Positions 1-6,147 of a stretch of DNA of 8,246 nt are shown one piece after another. Position numbers and translations under genes: made by a program. Source of the stretch: Planctomycetota bacterium (GTDB lineage Bacteria > Planctomycetota > Planctomycetia > Pirellulales > Pirellulaceae); the NCBI GenBank assembly GCA_029259935.1, contig JAJDEH010000309.1, forward strand, positions 1-8,246, written 5' to 3'. Position 1 is the stretch's first letter, and each line of letters starts with the position of its first letter. Under the pieces are notes generated by a model. The model searched no databases, was not told the origin of the DNA, and saw only the letters and a list, made by a program, of their open reading frames with translations.

Positions 1-606
1 GCCCGTGACGCCACTGGGGGTCGGCCCTTTCATTTCGACGTTCTCGTGCAGGACTTGGCCGTTCAGCGAGACTTTTACAAACGTCGCGTTGGCGGTCTTC
101 TTTCCTTGGTCGTCGAACTTGGGCGCGCGAAAATCGATGACGTACTTGTTCCATTCGCCGGGCGCCTTGATGGCGTTGACGCGGGGCGGCGCGGCTCCGT
201 AAATGGCTCCCATATCTCCGCCGCCTAGCTTCTCCTTGCCGTGGCTGTCGAACACTTGCACTTCGTACTCGCCCATCACATAGATGCCCGAGTTGGAACC
301 TTGCGGCACGAGTACTTCCACTTCGATGACGCAATCGCCGAACTTGGCGTCGCTATACGCGTCGACGCCGCGGCCTTTCGTGTTCACCAAATCATTGCCG
401 GTTTTTCCAAGGGCGATTTCACGAGCGTTGGATTTGTCCAGCGACGCGCTGCCCACCTTCCAGTGGTTTCGTTCCGAAGGGGCCTTGAAGCTCCACCCGT
501 CTAGATTCTTTCCGTTGAACGGAGTGCTTGCTTCTTCGGCAAGAGTCGAAGCAGCAACAAACAGGCTCATCACCGCCGCTACCGATGCAGACAATTTATT
601 GTTCAT
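1..606 (-). CDS. DUF1080 / 3-keto-disaccharide hydrolase family protein, exported, partial (C-terminus beyond window)
   Basis: This minus-strand reading frame is open from ATG at 606-604 to the left edge, giving 202 residues with no stop, so the gene is cut by the window. Residues 1-23 form a signal peptide: a short Lys-containing start, a hydrophobic core rich in Ala, Val and Leu, then S-T-L-A before E-E. The mature part starts with the family signature TPFNGKNLDGW (about 27-37). It continues with the beta-jelly-roll segments GDCVIEVEVLVPQGSNSGIY and EYEVQVFDSHGK, then GAIYG, and the GEWNKYVIDFRAPKF strand, all typical of DUF1080 (PF06439; concanavalin-like fold). Family members act on 3-keto-glycosides or are annotated only by the domain, so the substrate here is inferred, not seen. 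An AAGGA Shine-Dalgarno lies 6 bases before the ATG. The gene lies 36 bases after the DUF1501 stop on the same strand, so it is probably the third gene of the operon. Full-length members usually run slightly beyond this point, so little is missing. Confidence 0.93.
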   Translation of the reverse strand, partial: MNNKLSASVAAVMSLFVAASTLAEEASTPFNGKNLDGWSFKAPSERNHWKVGSASLDKSNAREIALGKTGNDLVNTKGRGVDAYSDAKFGDCVIEVEVLVPQGSNSGIYVMGEYEVQVFDSHGKEKLGGGDMGAIYGAAPPRVNAIKAPGEWNKYVIDFRAPKFDDQGKKTANATFVKVSLNGQVLHENVEMKGPTPSGVTG

Positions 607-612
607 GACAGA

Positions 613-617
613 TCCTT
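613..617 (-). promoter_or_regulatory. Shine-Dalgarno AAGGA for the DUF1080 gene
   Basis: Read on the minus strand, AAGGA is followed by 6 bases and then ATG at 606. It supports this ATG as the start and is the only clear ribosome binding site among the three minus-strand genes. Confidence 0.6.
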
Positions 618-642
618 GAATTGAAGATGCGATGGTTGAAGG

Positions 643-2097
643 CTATGCCTCTAGGATTCCGCTCACAACTTTCCCGGGCTGGCCCGCGAGCAGCGATTCT
701 TCCCGATTGTTTCGTTTGAACACAAGCCGCTCCGGATCCAAGCCAAACAGATGCAGCAGCGTTGCATGATAGTCGAAATGATGGACGATGTCGCTCACCG
801 CATGGTGTCCGAATTCATCGGTGGCCCCGTGGACGCAGCCGCGCCGAAACCCGCCGCCGGCCAGCCACATACTGAATCCGTAGGTGTTGTGGTCCCGTCC
901 GACTTTCTTCGCTCCCGTGTCGTTTTGAATGACCGGCAAGCGGCCCATCTCGCCGCCCCAGTGGACGACCGTCGAATCCAACAAGCCGCGCTGCTTGAGG
1001 TCCTTGACCAGGGCCGCCGAAGGCTTATCAACCTTGGCGCAGGAATTGGGCAGGGCCGAACGAATCGAACCGTGATGGTCCCAATATTGGTTCTTGGTAA
1101 ACACTTGCACAAAGCGGACGCCGCGTTCCACCAAGCGCCGCGCGATCAGGCAACGCGCGCCGTATTCCTGTGTGACGGGATCGTCGAGCCCATACAGCCG
1201 ATGCGTGGCCGCCGACTCGCGATGGATATCGAGCGCCTCGTGGGCGGCCGTTTGCATGCGGGCCGCCAGTTCGTAATTCGCAATCCGCGCCGCCAGTTCC
1301 GACTCGCCGGGCAACTCTTTCAAGTGCTCGCGATTGAGTTTGCCAAGGAAGTCCAGATAGTTTCTCTGCACGTCTCCCTTGAAGTGCGCGGGTGGATTCA
1401 AATTGAGAATCCGAGGTTCCTTGGAACGGATCACGGTCCCTTGAAACAGTGACGGCAACCAACCGTTCGACCAATTCAACACGCCTTCGACCGGCAGGCC
1501 TTTCGGATCGGTCATTGCGACAAAGGCCGGCAGGTTGTCGGTCTCCGCTCCCAGCGCGTAGGTCATCCAGCTTCCCAGCGACGGACGTCCGCGTTGCGTG
1601 CGGCCACTGTTGAGCGCGTGAATCGACTGGCCATGATTGTTGACGCCCGTGTGCATGGAACGGATCAGCGTGATGTCGTCGACCACTTCACTAATGTTCG
1701 GCAGCAACTCCGAAACTTCGGTTCCGCACTGCCCACGCGGTTGGAAACGCCACGGACTTCCCAGTACCCGGGAGCTGGCCTGAGCCGCATTGTCATACTT
1801 GATATTGCCGGGAAACGCCTGACCGTCCAAGTCGTTCAATTTCGGCTTGGGATCAAACAGATCGACCTGGCTCGGCCCGCCTTGCATGAACAGCGAGATC
1901 ATGGCCTTGGCACGCGGCGGATTGTGTGCCGGTTTCGGTTTCAAATCGAAAACCGGACGCTCCAAATCCGGCTTCAGCGGTTTGGCCAGCGCGCCCTCTT
2001 GCTTGAGCAAACACGCCAGAGCCAGCGGCGCGATATTCATCGCGCTGGCGGCCAGGAAGTGACGACGGCTGGCGGAGAAGTTTGATTCGGTTGCCAT
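643..2097 (-). CDS. DUF1501 domain protein with twin-arginine signal
   Basis: This 484-residue protein belongs to DUF1501 (PF07394), a planctomycete-expanded family in the alkaline phosphatase/sulfatase superfamily. Residues 10-15 (S-R-R-H-F-L) and the following Ala-rich hydrophobic stretch form a Tat signal, so the protein is probably exported folded. The family hallmark MISLFMQGGPSQVDLFDPKP is at 66-85. Potential metal or phosphate ligands sit in W339-D-H-H-G and in G400-R-D-H-N, followed by a Gly-rich segment and a C-terminal DEFGHHAV motif. The length is normal for the family. The start at ATG 2097 gives the Tat motif directly after a short polar leader; no Shine-Dalgarno is visible, which is common in this phylum. 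The gene begins 22 bases after the PSD1-type gene ends, the standard pairing of these two families in Planctomycetes. The biochemical role is not established; a hydrolase-like function on sulfated or phosphorylated substrates is only an inference from the superfamily. Confidence 0.95.
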   Translation of the reverse strand: MATESNFSASRRHFLAASAMNIAPLALACLLKQEGALAKPLKPDLERPVFDLKPKPAHNPPRAKAMISLFMQGGPSQVDLFDPKPKLNDLDGQAFPGNIKYDNAAQASSRVLGSPWRFQPRGQCGTEVSELLPNISEVVDDITLIRSMHTGVNNHGQSIHALNSGRTQRGRPSLGSWMTYALGAETDNLPAFVAMTDPKGLPVEGVLNWSNGWLPSLFQGTVIRSKEPRILNLNPPAHFKGDVQRNYLDFLGKLNREHLKELPGESELAARIANYELAARMQTAAHEALDIHRESAATHRLYGLDDPVTQEYGARCLIARRLVERGVRFVQVFTKNQYWDHHGSIRSALPNSCAKVDKPSAALVKDLKQRGLLDSTVVHWGGEMGRLPVIQNDTGAKKVGRDHNTYGFSMWLAGGGFRRGCVHGATDEFGHHAVSDIVHHFDYHATLLHLFGLDPERLVFKRNNREESLLAGQPGKVVSGILEA

Positions 2098-2119
2098 GGC
2101 TTATCTGAGTCCGAGGGAC

Positions 2120-4714
2120 TTATTCGACGTAAAGAAAACGATTGGTACTCATCAGCGCCTGACACAGCGATGTCAACGCGTGCAATTCGCCCGACTTGGC
2201 TTCGTGCTTTTCAAATTCGACCTGCTGCTTACTCAAATATTCCCGCGCGCCGGCGATCTCGGCGGTCGAAGCATCCCGGCCCAAAGCCAGTTGCCACATC
2301 CGCCGAATCCGCGAAGGAGGATCGTCGCCCACGTCGGCGATGACACGCCGCGCGAAGTGCTCGGCGTAGGCCACCGCAAAGTCGCTGTTCATCCACAACA
2401 ACGATTGCGGGGCGACGTTCGAGCTGTTGCGCGCGTCGCAGTTCGGCGTCATGGCCGGCGTGTCGAAAGTTTCCAACACGCCCAGCGGTCGGCTGCGGCG
2501 AACCTGGATGTAAACGCTGCGGCGGAATTCGTCACCGTTGAGCGAAACTTTCTTAGTCGGCTTGCGTTCGCCGTCCAAGTTCTCCTTGCCGATGACGATT
2601 TGCCCAACCTCGTCCTCCATCACCGGCACCGGCTCGCCCAACATCTTTTCAAATAACCGGCCGCTGACGGACAAGACCGAGTCGCGAACCGCTTCGGCTT
2701 CCAAGCGCCGAAGCGGCATCCGCGCGTACAACAAGTTGTCGGGGTCGACCGTATTCAGTTGATCGTTGCGGCGAGACGATTGGCGATAGGCGGTGGATGT
2801 CATCAACAGCCGATGCAGCCGCTTCAGTTGCCAACCGTGCTGGGAAAAGTCTCGCGCCAGCCAGTCGAGCAGTTGCGGATGCGTGGGCCGCTGGCCGAGA
2901 AAGCCGAACTCGCCCGGCGAGCCGACAATGCCGCGGCCGAAGTGATGCATCCAAAAGCGGTTCACTAACACGCGAGTGGTCAGCGGATGCAAGCCGCTGG
3001 TCAGATGACGCGCGTAAGCAAGCCGTCGTCCCGTGGTGGCCAGTTCCGGATCGTTCGCGGGAAGTTGGCCGCCACTCGAATGGTTCAGGATCGTTAGTTC
3101 CGCCGCCGGCACCGCTTGCTTGGGTTGTTCATGGTCGCCGCGGGCAAACAAGAAAGTTTCGGGCGGTGTACGCCCCGTCGGCTCGGTCAATACTCGAATG
3201 AACTCTTCCTTGGGCTTCGTGCCGCGCAGCTTCGTGGCTTGTTCGACCATCTGCTTTAAATCTTGCGCGGCCTTGTTGTCGTACAAGTAAAGCGAACCGG
3301 CCGTGACATTGACACTCGGATGTTTCTTCAGCAGACTCTTCTGCTTTTCCGTTTGTTCCTTCGCCGGCGTGGCCCGCGCGGAGCGGATTGGCTCGCGAAG
3401 TGCTTCAGGTAGCTTGGCCAACTCTTTCTCAAAAGTGCGAGCAATATATTCCTCTTGCTTCTTCGTCCGCTGCTCGTCAATCTTCTTGGCTTCTTCTTCG
3501 ATTTGGGCGGCCTGAACGCGATCGTCATCGGTGTACAACGAAATGAGCCGCGCGCGGGGCACGCGCCAATGTTTCCAATCGTAAGCGGGTTCAAAGATGG
3601 CTCGCATGCGATAGTAGTCACTTTGATCAATCGGGTCGTAGCGATGATTATGACAGCGGGCACATCCTACCGTGAGCCCCAGCAGCGACGTCGATACAAT
3701 CTTGATCGTGTCGGCCATCACTTCATTGCGAGCCACGTTTTCATCGACGCCGGCGGTTCCCGTTCCGTCGGGCGCCATTCGCAAGAATCCCGTGGCGACA
3801 AGCTTTTCCAGTTGCTGGGGCGCGAGGTTCTTGTGAGGAGGCGAAACCATTTCGTCACCCGCCAGTTGTTCTTGAATGAACTGGTCGAGCGGCTTGTCGT
3901 CATTGAGTGAACGGATGACGTAATCGCGATAGCGAAAGGCCCACGGCCTAACGGTGTCTTGGTCGGTGTACCCTTCCGAGTCGGCATAGCCGGCCACGTC
4001 CAACCAGTGCCGGCCCCAGCGTTCGCCGTAACGGGGCGAAGCCAAAAGCCGATCCGTCAATCGTTCAAAGGCATCGGGCCGTTCGTCCCTCTCGAAGGCG
4101 TGAATCTCGTCAGGAGTCGGCGGCAGTCCGGTCAAATCAAAAGTTGCCCGGCGAACCAGGGTCACGGCGTCGGCGGTCGGCGAGAAGGCCAAGCCCTTGT
4201 TTCGCAACTGTTCCGCCAAAAATAGATCAACAGGCCCTCGCGACTCGACCGCCATCTCGGCCAGTGGCAACGGCGGTTGTTGGATCGGTTGAAAAGCCCA
4301 GAACTGTTTTTCCTCGACGGTGAAGATCGGTTCGTCGCCAATCGTTTCCGGTTCGGGATGAGCGGTCGGAGCGCCTTGCTGAATCCAGGTTTCAATCGTG
4401 GCGATGTCGTCGTTGGAAAGTTTTGCAAGATCGTCGGGCGGCATTTCTCCGTCGCGTAACCGGCGCACCAGCAGGCTATCGGCAGGCTTGCCGACCGCGA
4501 TCGCCGGCCCCGATTCGCCACCGTCCGCCAAGAATCGTCGTAACCGCAAATCCAAGCCGCCTTCGCGCAACTGCTGTTCGCCATGGCAATGCAAACAGTG
4601 CGCCTTCAAGATTGGGTAAACATCGCGCTCGAAATGCAATTCTTTCGAGCGAAGGACGTTGCCGCCAGCAAGAACGAGTAGTGCGAAGGTGAGGACGCGT
4701 AAATAGAGCATCAT
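2120..4714 (-). CDS. PSD1 protein with planctomycete cytochrome c domain (PSCyt1-DUF1549-DUF1553)
   Basis: This 864-residue exported protein has three planctomycete domains in order. PSCyt1 (PF07635, about 25-115) carries a haem c site C40-L-H-C43-H44 and a likely distal ligand M91 in GEMPPDD. DUF1549 (PF07583, about 160-380) contains DLTGLPPTPDE at 193-203, RYGERWGRHWLD at 228-239, and a second CxxCH, C351-A-R-C354-H355, followed by NHRYDPI. DUF1553 (PF07587, about 560-830) contains NRFWMHHFGRGIVG and DTPAMTPNCDARNSSNVAPQ, and the protein ends in NRFLYVE as the family does. A highly charged, probably coiled helix (about 399-465) links the last two domains. I chose the ATG at 4714 because it starts M-M-L-Y-L-R followed by a hydrophobic signal peptide. 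The frame is open up to 4933, but that extension is Arg-rich, unlike the family, and overlaps a REP-like hairpin. No Shine-Dalgarno is visible. The protein is probably periplasmic and redox-active; its substrate is unknown. Confidence 0.95.
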   Translation of the reverse strand: MMLYLRVLTFALLVLAGGNVLRSKELHFERDVYPILKAHCLHCHGEQQLREGGLDLRLRRFLADGGESGPAIAVGKPADSLLVRRLRDGEMPPDDLAKLSNDDIATIETWIQQGAPTAHPEPETIGDEPIFTVEEKQFWAFQPIQQPPLPLAEMAVESRGPVDLFLAEQLRNKGLAFSPTADAVTLVRRATFDLTGLPPTPDEIHAFERDERPDAFERLTDRLLASPRYGERWGRHWLDVAGYADSEGYTDQDTVRPWAFRYRDYVIRSLNDDKPLDQFIQEQLAGDEMVSPPHKNLAPQQLEKLVATGFLRMAPDGTGTAGVDENVARNEVMADTIKIVSTSLLGLTVGCARCHNHRYDPIDQSDYYRMRAIFEPAYDWKHWRVPRARLISLYTDDDRVQAAQIEEEAKKIDEQRTKKQEEYIARTFEKELAKLPEALREPIRSARATPAKEQTEKQKSLLKKHPSVNVTAGSLYLYDNKAAQDLKQMVEQATKLRGTKPKEEFIRVLTEPTGRTPPETFLFARGDHEQPKQAVPAAELTILNHSSGGQLPANDPELATTGRRLAYARHLTSGLHPLTTRVLVNRFWMHHFGRGIVGSPGEFGFLGQRPTHPQLLDWLARDFSQHGWQLKRLHRLLMTSTAYRQSSRRNDQLNTVDPDNLLYARMPLRRLEAEAVRDSVLSVSGRLFEKMLGEPVPVMEDEVGQIVIGKENLDGERKPTKKVSLNGDEFRRSVYIQVRRSRPLGVLETFDTPAMTPNCDARNSSNVAPQSLLWMNSDFAVAYAEHFARRVIADVGDDPPSRIRRMWQLALGRDASTAEIAGAREYLSKQQVEFEKHEAKSGELHALTSLCQALMSTNRFLYVE

Positions 4715-4804
4715 GAACCAAGGAGGGAAAGTTGGAGGGAGGACTACTTCAATTTTCCGCGATCCATGAACCCGATGCAAGTAAACCTCTTCTGAGCCAC
4801 TTTG

Positions 4805-4838
4805 TGTAGGCCGGATCAAGCGAAGCGCTGCTCCGGCA
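4805..4838. repeat. REP-like imperfect palindrome (hairpin)
   Basis: The outer stem pairs GCCGGA (4810-4815) with TCCGGC (4832-4837). A small asymmetric internal loop (TCA against GC) leads to an inner stem AGCG (4819-4822) and CGCT (4826-4829) closed by an AAG loop. It is preceded by TGTAG. The form, a GCCGGA...TCCGGC palindrome in an intergenic region, resembles bacterial REP elements. Its copy number in the genome cannot be seen from one window. It lies about 100 bases upstream of the PSD1-type gene and could sit in its 5' leader. Confidence 0.55.
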
Positions 4839-5778
4839 GTCCGCCGCCTTCCATTTTGCCCAAACCAAAGCGGGGCACGTCGACGAGTGTAACATACAAG
4901 CGATTGCCATGCTGATGCCGTTTGGTTGTTCATGATTCTGCCCTAAAAAAAGACTCACCAACGAGTTACCTCAACGCCGTGTCGATGCTCACGATGGCGA
5001 ATCAAAACAAAAACGTTTGCAACTTTGCAGCCGTTTCACCGCCTCTCACCCCCGGTAGGCGCATACATTTCGCGCAACCACGAGCCGCGTTTCATAATTT
5101 CATAACCTGTGCCGCTCGCCGAACTCCATCCGACAAGCAGTGAAACACAAGAGCCCCGGAGGCGTGCCCAACAAGCGGCCGCGCCCCTTCCCATTCCTGT
5201 CCTCATCAACGAGGAGAGAGTCCAAGCTCAGGGAAATAAACCTGCCCAGCTATTCTTGAACATCACAGTGATGGAGATCACATGCTCCTTCCCTCCATTT
5301 TACAAGATCCAATGCAAACGGTACACCGTTAGTTTGCTGGACTACGGAACGTCGCCTCACGTTCTTGCGCCCGATCCGTGGAGACGTTTTCGCGGCCGGA
5401 TATCGGTCAGTGGGCAAGCCGTCCATTTTGCCTCCACCCAATACACACCTTCGTTAAGGCCCACTTTCACCTGGTCAATCAATTTCGTGTCGTGGGACAC
5501 GTGCCGTCGGTCGGACCTTGAGCCATGGTCTTTCCGAAGACCAACAAGACCTGCGCCCAGTGCAATCAGAATATAGGGGCGGAGTGCCCATTTTTTGGAA
5601 ATGGTAATTCGCCAGTTTTCCGTCGCCTAACATTTTCTGAAGTTTTTTCCGGCGGACCGCGCAACTTTCGTGCTCAGTTTGCAATTCTATTGGTGGCCGA
5701 GGAACGGTTTTCCATCGGAAAGAAAGCAACCTCTCAGACGCACGCGATTAACGCCGGAACTCTGAATTCCAACTAAGT

Positions 5779-5783
5779 GGAGG
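5779..5783 (+). promoter_or_regulatory. Shine-Dalgarno GGAGG for the 100-residue gene
   Basis: GGAGG is followed by 7 bases and then ATG at 5791. This near-ideal site fixes the start of the small gene and is a main reason to accept the gene as real. Confidence 0.8.
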
Positions 5784-5790
5784 ACTTCCT

Positions 5791-6093
5791 ATGACTACTA
5801 CTACACTGCTAGCGCCTGTGGGCACTTTTGGTCCATGGCGTTCGGTTTATAACTATCTGGGTGGCGGGCGTGGGCGCTTTCGCCTGCGGATTGAGCAATC
5901 GACTATAGATGGCGTACAGGGACCTGTGGTAGAAATGCGATGGCCTGAGCAGCCAGGCCAATCCTCGACTAAATCGACGGGCAGCATGACTGAGTTCGAA
6001 GTATGTAATTGCGTAACGACCATTGAAGCGCGAGCAAAATCCGCTGGCCCGGCGCTCACCAATCAAGTGACGGTTGACTGTTACCTGGTTTAG
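5791..6093 (+). CDS. Small beta-rich hypothetical protein, first gene of an unrecognised pair
   Basis: This encodes 100 residues. I do not recognise the family. After a Thr-rich start, the sequence alternates in a beta-strand pattern: F30-R-L-R-I, V46-V-E-M-R-W, F69-E-V-C-N-C and V93-T-V-D-C-Y-L-V at the very C-terminus. These are separated by Gly-, Pro- and Ser/Thr-rich loops (GGGRG at 24-28, and 52-67). A compact beta sandwich or barrel is a reasonable inference. Three cysteines are present (72, 74, 97). There is no signal peptide and no membrane segment, so a cytoplasmic location is expected unless a non-classical export route is used. The ATG is preceded by a strong GGAGG at proper spacing. 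The next gene starts 54 bases downstream on the same strand with no terminator-like hairpin between, so the two are probably co-transcribed. It could be a binding or structural partner of the downstream protein; that is only an inference from position. Confidence 0.72.
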   Translation: MTTTTLLAPVGTFGPWRSVYNYLGGGRGRFRLRIEQSTIDGVQGPVVEMRWPEQPGQSSTKSTGSMTEFEVCNCVTTIEARAKSAGPALTNQVTVDCYLV

Positions 6094-6135
6094 CACCCGT
6101 GCAAGCTAACGAGTTCCGCATTCTTGAGTTCAACT

Positions 6136-6141
6136 AAAGGG
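6136..6141 (+). promoter_or_regulatory. Shine-Dalgarno AAAGGG for the 541-residue gene
   Basis: AAAGGG stands 6 bases before ATG 6148. It decides the start in favour of this ATG over the in-frame TTG at 6124, which would place the site inside the coding region. Confidence 0.65.
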
Positions 6142-6147
6142 AAATAC

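Larger units (their letters stand above)
4715..5790. other. Gene-poor interval between the two divergent transcription units
   Basis: About 1.08 kb separates the leftward operon from the rightward gene pair. Both units must start transcription here or in the immediate flanks, but I see no convincing sigma70-type promoter on either strand. It contains a REP-like hairpin (4810-4837) and a perfect tandem octamer TTTCATAA x2 at 5090-5105. Several reading frames of 60-155 codons are open (for example 5109-5576 on plus, 5250-5441 and 5475-5729 on minus). None has a ribosome binding site, a recognisable motif or a natural-looking protein composition, so I do not call them as genes. Confidence 0.6.

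Noticed and set aside
751..1452. 233-codon plus-strand frame inside the DUF1501 gene, and similar long frames antisense to the left operon
   Set aside because: These are antisense shadows of well supported genes in G+C-rich DNA.
4720..4726. AAGGAGG on the plus strand resembling a strong Shine-Dalgarno
   Set aside because: No plus-strand start codon with a sustained reading frame follows at suitable spacing. It is the antisense of the pyrimidine-rich leader of the PSD1-type gene.
4715..4933. Extension of the PSD1-type gene by 73 codons to an upstream ATG at 4933
   Set aside because: The added stretch is Arg-rich, would bury the signal peptide, and overlaps the REP-like hairpin. The M-M start at 4714 gives a proper exported N-terminus.
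5262..5272. Small palindrome ATCAC-A-GTGAT as an operator
   Set aside because: Only five base pairs per arm, far from either gene start, and such sites are expected by chance.
5109..5576. 155-codon plus-strand frame
   Set aside because: GTG start with no ribosome binding site, composition like random translation (many Pro, Arg, Ser), and no motif.
5250..5729. Minus-strand frames of 63 and 84 codons
   Set aside because: No ribosome binding site, no recognisable motif, and they overlap open frames on the other strand, as expected by chance in this composition.
6124..6147. TTG start for the 541-residue protein
   Set aside because: The AAAGGG Shine-Dalgarno at 6136-6141 points to ATG 6148 and would lie within the coding region if TTG were used.
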